A stretch of DNA of 64,000 nt. Origin: an uncultured Bacteroidales bacterium (GTDB taxonomy: Bacteria > Bacteroidota > Bacteroidia > Bacteroidales > UBA932). The DNA lies in the NCBI GenBank assembly GCA_900318445.1, contig ONKO01000004.1, positions 1-64,000 on the forward strand, written 5' to 3'. The first letter of the stretch is position 1; the number at the start of each line of letters is the position of its first letter. Of this stretch, positions 27,084 to 34,881 are shown piece after piece. Below the pieces are notes generated by a model, which was given only the letters and a program-made list of their open reading frames with translations, was not told the DNA's origin and did no database searches. The position numbers and the translations under genes are program-made.

Positions 27084-28037
27084 ATGGATATCGATCTCCT
27101 GGCTAAAATGCTGAAAGAAGTGGTGATGGACCATGATACCGTTACCCTGCCCGGCATGGGCAGTTTTGTCGCAGAACTGGTACCTGCCACCTTCGCGGAC
27201 CGGGGCTACACCATTCTTCCGCCCTACCGGAGGCTCTACTTCTCTCCCAAACAGGGCGAAGACCGCCTCCTGGCCCAGCTCTACGCCAAATCCAACGACG
27301 TGTCGGAGGCCGATGCCACCCGCATCCTCGAAGACTTCATCACAGAGATGAAAGTAGTTCTCAAGCAGCGAAAAACCCTCATCCTCACCGGGCTCGGACG
27401 CCTTCGTGCCACCCGCGAGAACCACTTTTTCTTCGTGGCCGACGAAGACCTCGATATCTATCCCTCCGGCTTCGGCCTGAAGCCCATCTCCCTCAAGACC
27501 CACGAGGAAACCCCCGAAGAAGTCGCCACCGCCGTCTCCAACCTCGCCACCATCCTGGAATCCACCCCAGAGCCCGAACCGGAACCAACCCCTGAACCGG
27601 AACCAACCCCTGAACCAGAACCAACCCCTGAACCAGAACCTGTGCAAGCCGAAGAGCCCTCCGTCTCACCGGAGGCATCGGCCCATCTTTTAGCCTCCGG
27701 CGAGACGGAGGGCTCTGAGGCTCAGGCAGAGGCTCAGGCAGAGGCTCAGACAGAGGCTCAGACAGAGGCTCAGGCAGAGGCTCAGACAGAGGCTCAGGCA
27801 GAGGCTCAGGCAGAGGCTCAAAATGAGGCTCAGAGCAAGGCTCAGATCGAAGCTCAACCAAATCCCAAACCCTCTCCCTGGAGAGAATTCTGGCGCTTCA
27901 CAGGTCGCACGGTGCTTGTACTCCTCATCCTGGCTCTCATTGCAGCCATAGCCCTTGTGGTCCTCGGACACGTAGCGCCGGAGTGGCTGGACCAGTTCCT
28001 TTATTCTCCGGAAGAACTTGACATTCTCCGTAATTAG
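27084..28037 (+). CDS. HU/CCDC81-like DNA-binding protein with repeat linker and TM anchor
   Basis: 317 residues from ATG 27084, which follows a good GAGGTG ribosome-binding site; a GTG at 27072 is the less likely start. The N-terminal ~130 residues fit the prokaryotic HU-CCDC81 pair (VTLPGMGSFVAE is the hallmark). Then come Pro-Glu repeats (about 160-187), an EAQA/EAQT repeat tract (about 211-250), a short basic segment, and one hydrophobic helix (about 277-297) near the C-terminus. Related Bacteroidota proteins usually carry a SPOR domain after the helix; here only ~20 residues follow. It may tether DNA to the membrane. The downstream gene is 30 bp away. Confidence 0.85.
   Translation: MDIDLLAKMLKEVVMDHDTVTLPGMGSFVAELVPATFADRGYTILPPYRRLYFSPKQGEDRLLAQLYAKSNDVSEADATRILEDFITEMKVVLKQRKTLILTGLGRLRATRENHFFFVADEDLDIYPSGFGLKPISLKTHEETPEEVATAVSNLATILESTPEPEPEPTPEPEPTPEPEPTPEPEPVQAEEPSVSPEASAHLLASGETEGSEAQAEAQAEAQTEAQTEAQAEAQTEAQAEAQAEAQNEAQSKAQIEAQPNPKPSPWREFWRFTGRTVLVLLILALIAAIALVVLGHVAPEWLDQFLYSPEELDILRN
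27571..27645 (+). repeat. Coding tandem repeat (Pro-Glu)
   Basis: An 18-bp unit close to CCTGAACCGGAACCAACC repeats about four times and encodes PEPEPT. Unit length is a multiple of three, so copy-number change would not shift the frame. Confidence 0.8.
27716..27838 (+). repeat. Coding 12-bp tandem repeat (Glu-Ala-Gln)
   Basis: About ten copies of GAGGCTCAGGCA or GAGGCTCAGACA run in tandem, encoding EAQA and EAQT. The near identity at DNA level suggests recent expansion. It creates a long false open frame on the other strand (Leu/Cys-rich). Confidence 0.85.
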
Positions 28038-28067
28038 TCGTAACTTCGCGGCGCAAAAGAGTAGTGT

Positions 28068-28814
28068 ATGAAACCTGTCAGTCGCGAAGGATACAAATTC
28101 CGTCAGGATATCTGTGTCCCCTGTTATCAGACCAACCGGAACGCGGACATCCGTCCGGCTGCCGTCATGGACCTGGCACAGGAAATAGCCTATTGGGCTG
28201 CCATGGAACTGGGATTCGGCTATGACACCCTGCATGTCCATCACATCGCCTGGGTCCTCTCCCGCCTTCACATCCATTTTGAAAAGCCCCTTCGCTGGAG
28301 AGACGGAATCCGGCTCTACACCTGGCACAAGGGCGGCAGCGGTCTGTTCTACCTCCGTGACTTTGAGTTCATGGGACCGGACGGCTCGCTGGCAGCATCG
28401 GCCACCAGCTCCTGGGTGGTCATCGACGAACGTACGCGCCGCTTTGTGCGCCCGGAAGACCTTCCCAGTACGCTGGCCCTGGACTATGAGGTAGACCACG
28501 CCATCGAGGAACCCTCTCCCAAAGTGGTTTTTCCGAAAGGCACCGAGCCCGAAGCCGCCGGAGAGCACATCGTCACCTACTCGGATATTGACATTGTCGG
28601 CCACACCAACAATGCACGCTATGTAGTGTGGGCCATGGACTGCCTGCCGCTGGAAGTGGCCCTGGCTCCCATGAAAGACCTTTATATCAACTTCAACAAA
28701 GAGACAACCGCCGGTGAAGCGGTTCAGCTCTTCCGCCTCAAAGAAGGAAATACCTGGTATGTGGAAGGGCGTGTGGACGGTAAGTCCTGCTTTGTGGTGA
28801 AAATGGAATATTAA
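28068..28814 (+). CDS. Acyl-ACP thioesterase
   Basis: A 248-residue protein with the two hot-dog halves of bacterial acyl-ACP thioesterases (PF01643). The N-terminal part includes MDLAQEIAYWAAMELGFG and the C-terminal half contains the DIVGHTNNARYV signature with the catalytic Asn/His environment. It releases free fatty acids from acyl-ACP in the cytoplasm. The gene follows the HU-like gene and is 3 bp before the transporter gene, so they are probably one operon; the functional link is unclear. Confidence 0.9.
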   Translation: MKPVSREGYKFRQDICVPCYQTNRNADIRPAAVMDLAQEIAYWAAMELGFGYDTLHVHHIAWVLSRLHIHFEKPLRWRDGIRLYTWHKGGSGLFYLRDFEFMGPDGSLAASATSSWVVIDERTRRFVRPEDLPSTLALDYEVDHAIEEPSPKVVFPKGTEPEAAGEHIVTYSDIDIVGHTNNARYVVWAMDCLPLEVALAPMKDLYINFNKETTAGEAVQLFRLKEGNTWYVEGRVDGKSCFVVKMEY

Positions 28815-28817
28815 ACT

Positions 28818-30503
28818 ATGCACGACTTGTTTTTCGGGTATGGCATTGCCCATACCATCCTGCTGCTGGCCTTCGTAATTGGCGGCGGTCTGTATCTGGG
28901 CCGCTTCAAGGTCAAAGGCATTTCCCTGGGTTCTACCTGGGTGCTCTTCCTGGGCATTCTCATGGGTCACCTCGGTTTTGGAGCAGACCTCGACGTCCTC
29001 CACTTCGTGAAGGAATTCGGCCTCATCCTCTTTGTCTTTTCCATCGGCCTGCAGGTAGGTCCCGGTTTCTTCCACTCCTTCAAGCAGGGAGGCGTGAAGA
29101 TGAATGCCCTGGCGGTGATGAACATCCTCCTGGCCGTGGGCGTGGCCTATGCCATATCGGCCATCTCCGGAGAAGACCTCAAGACCATGGTGGGCGTCAT
29201 GTCCGGCGCCGTGACCAATACGCCCGGTCTGGGTGCCGCCCAGCAAACCTACATGGATGTGGCCGTGGCCGGCGGCAGCAGCACCCTCGCGGCCGGACAG
29301 GCTTCCGAGAAACTGGCATCGGCCTATGCCGTAGCCTATCCCATCGGCGTCATTGGCGTGATTGCCGTCATCGTGCTGTTCAAGGCCATCTTCAGAATTG
29401 ACCATAAGAAAGAACTGGAAGCCTTGACCTCCCAGGAAAGTACGGTGGAAAAAGCACGCCGTATGCATGTGGAAGTGGATAATCCCGCTATCTTTGGCAA
29501 GTGCCTCACCGACGTCATCCACCAGTTCGGCGGAGAGTTCGTGGTGTCCCGTGTCATGAAGGGAGAGGAAATCCTGTTCCCCTCGGCCGATATCATCCTG
29601 GAGAAAGGAGACAAACTGCTCATCGTCACCAGCCAGAAGGAAGTGGACCGCACCCGCATCATCTTTGGCAAGGAAATTCCCATGCACCTGCAGGACTGGC
29701 AGGTGAAAGACCACAACATGGTTACCCGCCGCATTGTGGTTACCCAGTCCAAGCTCACCGGTAAGAAACTCAAGGAACTGCTCTTCCGCAGCGCCTACGA
29801 CGTGAGCGTCACCCGTGTGGTGCGTGCCGGCGTGGAACTGGTAGCCGGTCCCGACCTGTACATCCAGATGGGAGACAGCCTGGTTTGCGTGGGTACGGAG
29901 AAGAACATCGAGCAGGTGGCTAGGGTCGTGGGCAACTCCAATGCCGCCCTCAACAAACCCAACCTCGTTCCCATCTTCCTGGGTATCGTGGTGGGTGTCA
30001 TCTTCGGCTCCATTCCCATCCGTTTCCCCGGCATTCCCCAGGCCATCAAGCTGGGCCTCGCCGGCGGTCCGCTCATCATTGCCATTCTCCTGGGCCACTG
30101 GGGCCCCAAATACAAGATTACCACCTACACCACGGCCAGCGCCAATCTGATGATCCGTGAAATCGGTATTTCCCTGTTCCTGGCTGCTGTAGGAATCGGC
30201 GCCGGCGGAGAGTTCTGGAGCTCCATCGTGGGCGGTGGTTACTGGTGGATCCTCTACGGAGCCTGCATCACCATTATCCCGCTGTGCATCACCTTCGTGG
30301 TGGCCCGCCTGGTGGCTAAGCTCAACTTCTACCAGATTTGCGGCCTTATCAGCGGCTCCTGCACCAATCCGCCCGTTTTGGCCTTCTCCCAGGGTATGTA
30401 CGGCAGCGATTATACTTCTGTGAACTACGCCACCGTGTATCCTCTTTCCATGTTCATGCGCGTTCTGGTGGCGCAGCTTCTGATTCTGGTAGCCATGGCT
30501 TAG
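28818..30503 (+). CDS. AspT/YidE/YbjL-family transporter
   Basis: 561 residues: about five helices at the N-terminus, two RCK_C (TrkA-C) cytosolic domains about residues 205-370, and about five further helices. The first and second membrane halves repeat motifs such as GAVTNTPGLGAAQ and SGSCTNPPVLAFSQ, which are typical of the YidE/AspT transporter family. The best-known member, AspT, exchanges aspartate and alanine. The substrate here is not predictable. It starts 3 bp after the thioesterase and 5 bp before the Nudix gene. Confidence 0.9.
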   Translation: MHDLFFGYGIAHTILLLAFVIGGGLYLGRFKVKGISLGSTWVLFLGILMGHLGFGADLDVLHFVKEFGLILFVFSIGLQVGPGFFHSFKQGGVKMNALAVMNILLAVGVAYAISAISGEDLKTMVGVMSGAVTNTPGLGAAQQTYMDVAVAGGSSTLAAGQASEKLASAYAVAYPIGVIGVIAVIVLFKAIFRIDHKKELEALTSQESTVEKARRMHVEVDNPAIFGKCLTDVIHQFGGEFVVSRVMKGEEILFPSADIILEKGDKLLIVTSQKEVDRTRIIFGKEIPMHLQDWQVKDHNMVTRRIVVTQSKLTGKKLKELLFRSAYDVSVTRVVRAGVELVAGPDLYIQMGDSLVCVGTEKNIEQVARVVGNSNAALNKPNLVPIFLGIVVGVIFGSIPIRFPGIPQAIKLGLAGGPLIIAILLGHWGPKYKITTYTTASANLMIREIGISLFLAAVGIGAGGEFWSSIVGGGYWWILYGACITIIPLCITFVVARLVAKLNFYQICGLISGSCTNPPVLAFSQGMYGSDYTSVNYATVYPLSMFMRVLVAQLLILVAMA

Positions 30504-30508
30504 CTCCT

Positions 30509-31105
30509 ATGTTCGATCTTGTCTATCCTTCCCGGCCCGCACCGGTTTATCCGCGTCCTTCCTGCGAGCATCCCGGCAAGCAGCCGCTCCCGCAGGGAGA
30601 AATCCTTCCCCTTGTAGAGCCTAATGGCGTAGTATACGGCCAGGCCGGACGTGCCTGGTGCCACAGCCCCCAGGGCAGCAAAGCCCTGCACCCGGTCGTG
30701 CACCTGCACATCATCGACCGTGAAGGCCGGCTGTATCTGCAGAAGCGTTCCCTGTCCAAGCACCTCCTGCCTGGCTACTGGGATACCGCTGTGGGCGGCC
30801 ATGTTTCCTATGGGGAACAGATTCAGGAAGCCCTCTACCGCGAATCCTCCGAGGAACTGGGCTTTATCGCATACAATCCCATCTATCTGGGCGCCTATCC
30901 CTTCTTCACGGGACGGGATTCCGAACTGGTTGTGATGTTCGCCGCCGTGGGCCATCCCACGCTGCATCCGGACCAGGCCGAAGTGTCGGAAGGCAAGTGG
31001 TGGAGCTACGAAGAGTTGGACGCCGCCATGGGCAAAGACATCCTCACGCCCAATTTCGAGCAGGAATTCTCCCGCATCCGGGAGCAGCTGAAGGCTTTAC
31101 TCTAG
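30509..31105 (+). CDS. Nudix hydrolase
   Basis: 198 residues. The Nudix box GGHVSYGEQIQEALYRESSEEL (from about residue 95) fits GX5EX7REUXEEXGU and sits in the usual mixed alpha/beta core. The N-terminal ~60 residues include a short Pro-rich segment. Nudix enzymes hydrolyse nucleoside diphosphates linked to another moiety. A much longer frame opens upstream but ATG 30509 is the only start that avoids the transporter gene. The 3' end overlaps the convergent DUF4922 gene by 9 bp. Confidence 0.88.
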   Translation: MFDLVYPSRPAPVYPRPSCEHPGKQPLPQGEILPLVEPNGVVYGQAGRAWCHSPQGSKALHPVVHLHIIDREGRLYLQKRSLSKHLLPGYWDTAVGGHVSYGEQIQEALYRESSEELGFIAYNPIYLGAYPFFTGRDSELVVMFAAVGHPTLHPDQAEVSEGKWWSYEELDAAMGKDILTPNFEQEFSRIREQLKALL

Positions 31106-32650
31106 CATCCCCCAGCTTTCGTCGATGGCTTCGCGGGCCGATGCATCGGCTTTGTCCGTGAGGCCGATATAGCGCTGGCAGTGCTCCTCTGCGCATACGT
31201 CGTAGTGCAGGTGCACCGGCAGTTCCTCCGGCATCTGGGCCGATGCAGAGGGCCTGTGCTCCAGCCAGGTGACCACGCCGGGCGTACTCGTGAGCTCCGG
31301 CCCCAGCACGGGGCGTTTCTCCACTTTGCGACGGGTCATCCGCTCCCACAGCCAGCGGCGCAGCCTGACGGCCTGTGCCTTCTGTCCGGCCTTGGGATAA
31401 AGTGATACTACGCTGAGCAGGTAATCCTCGGCCCCGACCAGGTTGACGGCCTGGACCTCGTTCCCTTCCACGATGAATTTGAGGGTGCCCGCATAGCGGC
31501 GGGGCCCTTCATGGGTGTAGAGGATAAAGGAAGGCTCCGCGAAAAGGGTGCTGATGGTGACGGCCTCGAAGACCAGTTCATCGTACAGCACGCCGTTGTA
31601 GTCAATCTTTCCTTCCCGGTAGCTTACCGCCTGCGGACCGGCACCGTCGGAGATAATCTCGAAGCGGAGCGACTGCCCCGAGCCGATCCCCACCTCCACG
31701 CGCGGCTGGGTGCGCACCAGGCGCCACAGCAGGCGTTTTTCGTCGGCTTCGCTCAGGGTGACATCCTCAAAGATCTGCTCCAGGATGAGGGGCGTGAGGC
31801 GGGGAAAATCCTCCGTCTCCGGAACCACCACGAAGCCGGCCATGTCGGCCGCCCCCGGCGAGATGGAATAGTGGGCGTCCCCCTTCGCATAGAAGCAGGC
31901 AGGCCGATTGGCACTGCGCAGGGTAACCACCGCCCGGTATTCTCCTTCCGAGCAGTAGGCAAAGGCGTTGAAGCGGGGTTCCGTCTCCTCCGCTATGAGG
32001 TTAAGGCAGTCCAGAAGCCGGTAAAACTGCTTGGCCATGGACTTGGCCGTCTCCGCGCGGAGGAAGAAGATGCCGCGGTTGAAACGCTCGTAGTGGTAGA
32101 GCTGGGCATCTCTGGTCTGGCCGATGAACGTTACGTCCTCGGGCTTTCCGCCCGCCGCGATTTCCCGCAGGACGCGTTCTGCCGCACGCTCCAGGGGCAT
32201 ATACCCCTTGGGACAGGCCTGGAAATGCGCGTGTCCGGGAACCGTGGTGCCGCTGTTGGGGCTGTTATAGAAAACGATGTAGCCCTCCAGGCTGGCGGCC
32301 AGGTCCAGCATGTCGGGGAACCGGTGCCAGATGGTCTGGGGAACGTGCGTGTCCCGGGTAATGACCAGGTGGTTGGGGAAAATGGGCGCACGGTTCACCA
32401 GAATGTTGTACCGGCGCCCTTTCCGTCCTTCGAATGGCAGCGTGTGCTGGTGCGCCATGTAGTTCTCCTCACACAGCGGACAGCCGTGGTCGAAGATGGG
32501 CAGGCGCCCCGGGTTGGACTGTAAGGTGACCAGCATGCCCTTGAGCGGAAGCGTGCGGGTTTCGGCGCTCTTGAGGGCGCGGTACTTGGCCGCAACTTCG
32601 GGCCAGACGGACAGCTGGTCGTGAACGAATTTGTCGATGTCTGTTGCCAT
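31097..32650 (-). CDS. DUF4922 / HIT-like phosphorylase-type protein
   Basis: 517 residues. The N-terminal ~220 residues include FDHGCPLCEENY and the HIT-like motif PGHAHFQAC, as in DUF4922 proteins that resemble GDP-L-galactose phosphorylase / galactose-1-phosphate uridylyltransferase. The C-terminal half is a beta-rich region of unclear function. A His-rich PGHAHFQ site suggests a nucleotidyl-transfer reaction with a covalent His intermediate, but no substrate can be named. It lies head-to-tail with the DUF6515 gene (8 bp gap) on the same strand. Confidence 0.78.
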   Translation of the reverse strand: MATDIDKFVHDQLSVWPEVAAKYRALKSAETRTLPLKGMLVTLQSNPGRLPIFDHGCPLCEENYMAHQHTLPFEGRKGRRYNILVNRAPIFPNHLVITRDTHVPQTIWHRFPDMLDLAASLEGYIVFYNSPNSGTTVPGHAHFQACPKGYMPLERAAERVLREIAAGGKPEDVTFIGQTRDAQLYHYERFNRGIFFLRAETAKSMAKQFYRLLDCLNLIAEETEPRFNAFAYCSEGEYRAVVTLRSANRPACFYAKGDAHYSISPGAADMAGFVVVPETEDFPRLTPLILEQIFEDVTLSEADEKRLLWRLVRTQPRVEVGIGSGQSLRFEIISDGAGPQAVSYREGKIDYNGVLYDELVFEAVTISTLFAEPSFILYTHEGPRRYAGTLKFIVEGNEVQAVNLVGAEDYLLSVVSLYPKAGQKAQAVRLRRWLWERMTRRKVEKRPVLGPELTSTPGVVTWLEHRPSASAQMPEELPVHLHYDVCAEEHCQRYIGLTDKADASAREAIDESWGMLE

Positions 32651-32658
32651 CCAGTGTA

Positions 32659-34032
32659 TTAGCGATAGATATTGTACTGGCTGTAGAGCGACCCGTACAT
32701 CTGGCCCAGGACCTCCAGGTAGGGCTGGCCTTCGAAGAGGGTGGTGCGGTATACGGTGTTGTCTACCATGTAGTACTCGATGCCGTTCATGACAATGACC
32801 TCATAGTCGTCGGGCAGGGAAGTGACCAGGGCGCCGGCCGGAGGAACGATGGTGGTGAAGGCGCCGGAGGGCGACAGGGTGTAGAACACGCCGTCCTGGT
32901 AGTAGTAGTCGCTGCTCGCGTACGCGTAGCTCTGGACCAGGCCCAGTTTCTCGGCCAGCTCGTAAGCCGTGAGCGCACGGTTGGAATTGAGCGCATAGGC
33001 GGCGCGCTGGGCAGCCAGGCGGGCATTCTGCTGGGCGATGATCAGGTTCTGGCGGGCGATGGCGTTGTAATAGTCAAAGGTGCGGCTGTAGGTGCGGTAC
33101 GTGTCAACGTAGTAGGCAAAGCGGATGGTGCGCAGGATGGCGCGGTCGATGGCGGCCTCCAGGGGCGTGCCGAAAGGAGGGCGGCAGACAACATACACTC
33201 CGCCGAAACTGCGGTAGTAGATGCCGTTGTAGAAGTAGTAGTCAATGCCCCAGTGGCTGATGCGGCGCCAGTGCGGCGGCAGGGTGTTCACGCGATACCC
33301 GTAGTAGTGGGGATGGTCTCCCCAGAAGTGGCCGGGACGGTCCCAGGGCATGGGCTCGCGGTGACGGGGCGCAACACGCATCATGTTGTGGTTGTTGTCG
33401 ATGGTGAAGTCGTTCTCGTAGCGGTAGTTGCCGCCGTCGTCACGGTAGCTCTCGCGAACGGGCTCCTTTTTCTCGCCGCCGCCCAGGCCCTCACGGCTCA
33501 CGTTGGAGGAACGGACCTGTCCGCCGGTCACGGCCGTCGAACTGCTGGAGCGCACGGCCGACTCGCTGCTGCGGCTGCTCTGGGTGCCGGAAGAAGAGCG
33601 GGTGCTCTGTGACACGCTGGAAGAGCGGCTGCTCTGGGTGCCGGAAGAAGAGCGGGTGTTCTGTGACACGCTGGAGGAGCGGCTGCTCTGCGTGCTGGAA
33701 GAAGAGCGGGTGCTCTGCGACACGCTGGAAGAGCGGCTGTTCTGCGTGCCGGAAGAAGAGCGGGTGCTCTGCGACACGCTGGAAGAGCGGCTGCTCTGCG
33801 TGCCGGAAGAAGAGCGGGTGCTCTGGCCGGAAGACCGGCTGCTCTGGGTCCCGGAAGACCGGGTACTCTGGCTGGAGGAACGTGTACTCTGGCTGGAAGA
33901 GCGGCTGCTCTGGGTGGAACCGGTATTTCGGCTGCTGTTACTGGATGATCGGGTCTGGGCCACCAGGTCGGCTCCTGCCAGAAGGGACAGGGCCAGGGTG
34001 AGAGAGGTGGCAAGGGTCATTAATCTTCTCAT
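32659..34032 (-). CDS. Ser-rich repeat exported protein, DUF6515-like C-terminus
   Basis: 457 residues with a signal peptide (about 1-25, ending LVAQ). Residues about 27-165 are almost entirely Ser, Arg, Thr, Gln and Gly, made of an 18-residue unit SSRSSSVSQSTRSSSGTQ. The C-terminal ~260 residues (HWGIDYYFYNGIYYRSFGG, YVVCRPPFG, YYYQDGVFY) contain the Tyr-rich YYY/GGxYVVxxPP signature of DUF6515 proteins of Bacteroidota. No catalytic motif is seen. Its position 32 bp from murI and 8 bp from the DUF4922 gene suggests a same-strand run of murI, this gene and the DUF4922 gene. Confidence 0.8.
   Translation of the reverse strand: MRRLMTLATSLTLALSLLAGADLVAQTRSSSNSSRNTGSTQSSRSSSQSTRSSSQSTRSSGTQSSRSSGQSTRSSSGTQSSRSSSVSQSTRSSSGTQNSRSSSVSQSTRSSSSTQSSRSSSVSQNTRSSSGTQSSRSSSVSQSTRSSSGTQSSRSSESAVRSSSSTAVTGGQVRSSNVSREGLGGGEKKEPVRESYRDDGGNYRYENDFTIDNNHNMMRVAPRHREPMPWDRPGHFWGDHPHYYGYRVNTLPPHWRRISHWGIDYYFYNGIYYRSFGGVYVVCRPPFGTPLEAAIDRAILRTIRFAYYVDTYRTYSRTFDYYNAIARQNLIIAQQNARLAAQRAAYALNSNRALTAYELAEKLGLVQSYAYASSDYYYQDGVFYTLSPSGAFTTIVPPAGALVTSLPDDYEVIVMNGIEYYMVDNTVYRTTLFEGQPYLEVLGQMYGSLYSQYNIYR
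33574..33843 (-). repeat. 54-bp coding tandem repeat in Ser-rich protein
   Basis: A 54-bp unit (18 codons, SSRSSSVSQSTRSSSGTQ) is repeated about four to five times with few differences, and shorter variants flank it. Unit length keeps the frame. Copies are similar enough at DNA level to recombine. Confidence 0.85.
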
Positions 34033-34064
34033 AGTGTATCGGTTTTTTCGGTTGTCAGGAGGGT

Positions 34065-34826
34065 TTAAGGCATAATCCGTGCCAGCTTGAAGATGCGGGA
34101 GAGGGCGGCGGGGTCTCCGGAAGAGTGAAGTTCGACGGAAAAAGGGCCCTCGCCCATGGGAACGCCGCGCTCCTCCAGCAGGCGCTGCGCCTGGCGGGCA
34201 ACGGCGGGTGCGGGGTCTATGACCTGCACGCCGGGGCCGGCGATGCGCTCGATGACGGGCCTCAGGAATGGATAATGCGTACAGCCCAGCACCACGACAT
34301 CGGCCCCCTCGTCCAGCAGGGGCTGCAGCGAGGCGCGCACGGTGGCCTCGGCCTCGGGACCGTCCAGGATGCCGGCTTCTACCAGCTCCACGAATCCCTG
34401 GCCCACATGCTCCGCGATACGGACGTTGTCCTCGAAACGGCCGCGGGTGTGGAGGTACTTGGAGCCTTTGAGGGTGCCGGCCGTGGCCAGTACGCCGATG
34501 ACCCCGGTCCGGGTGCCCAGCGCTGCGGGCTTCACGGCAGGCTCCATCCCCACGAATGGTACGGAGGGGTACTCTTCCCGGAGCATGGAGATGGCTGCGG
34601 CGGTGGCGGTGTTGCAGGCGACGACGATGATATCGGCCCCCTTCCCGAGCAGGAAGTCCGTGATGAAACGGGCGCGCTCCTGGATGTACAGGGCGGTTTT
34701 TTCCCCGTAGGGACAGTGTGCGTTGTCGGAATAGTAGATGAAGCGCTCCCGGGGGAGCACTTTTACAAGCTCCCGGTACACGGAAAGGCCTCCGCTGCCG
34801 GAATCAAATATGCCAAGTGTTGCCAT
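34065..34826 (-). CDS. murI: Glutamate racemase
   Basis: 253 residues. It begins LGIFDSGSGGLSV with the GxxDSGxGG motif and carries the two catalytic Cys in VACNTATA (about 70) and LGCTHYPFL (about 183). The enzyme converts L- to D-glutamate for peptidoglycan synthesis in the cytoplasm. The start ATG is at 34826, with a TATATTTG box just upstream on the minus strand (34842-34835). Confidence 0.97.
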   Translation of the reverse strand: MATLGIFDSGSGGLSVYRELVKVLPRERFIYYSDNAHCPYGEKTALYIQERARFITDFLLGKGADIIVVACNTATAAAISMLREEYPSVPFVGMEPAVKPAALGTRTGVIGVLATAGTLKGSKYLHTRGRFEDNVRIAEHVGQGFVELVEAGILDGPEAEATVRASLQPLLDEGADVVVLGCTHYPFLRPVIERIAGPGVQVIDPAPAVARQAQRLLEERGVPMGEGPFSVELHSSGDPAALSRIFKLARIMP

Positions 34827-34834
34827 TATCAGTA

Positions 34835-34842
34835 CAAATATA
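34835..34842 (-). promoter_or_regulatory. Bacteroidota -7 box TATATTTG for murI
   Basis: On the minus strand TATATTTG ends 8 bp before the murI ATG, which would make the leader very short. Confidence 0.55.
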
Positions 34843-34865
34843 CTGTTTTTTGTAAAAATTTAGAG

Positions 34866-34873
34866 TATCTTTA
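34866..34873 (+). promoter_or_regulatory. -7-like box TATCTTTA for the GH92 gene
   Basis: TATCTTTA is one mismatch from TAnnTTTG and lies 8 bp before the ATG at 34882. Only 56 bp separate the two divergent genes, so this and the murI box are close together. Confidence 0.5.
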
Positions 34874-34881
34874 CACTGATT

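Noticed and set aside
27716-27838. CRISPR-like array
   Set aside because: The 12-bp repeats have no spacers, lie inside a reading frame and encode EAQ units.
27690-30098. 802-residue open frame on the minus strand
   Set aside because: It lies opposite the HU-like, thioesterase and transporter genes, all of which have clear families. The Leu/Cys-rich end is the complement of the EAQ repeat. It is a codon-bias shadow.
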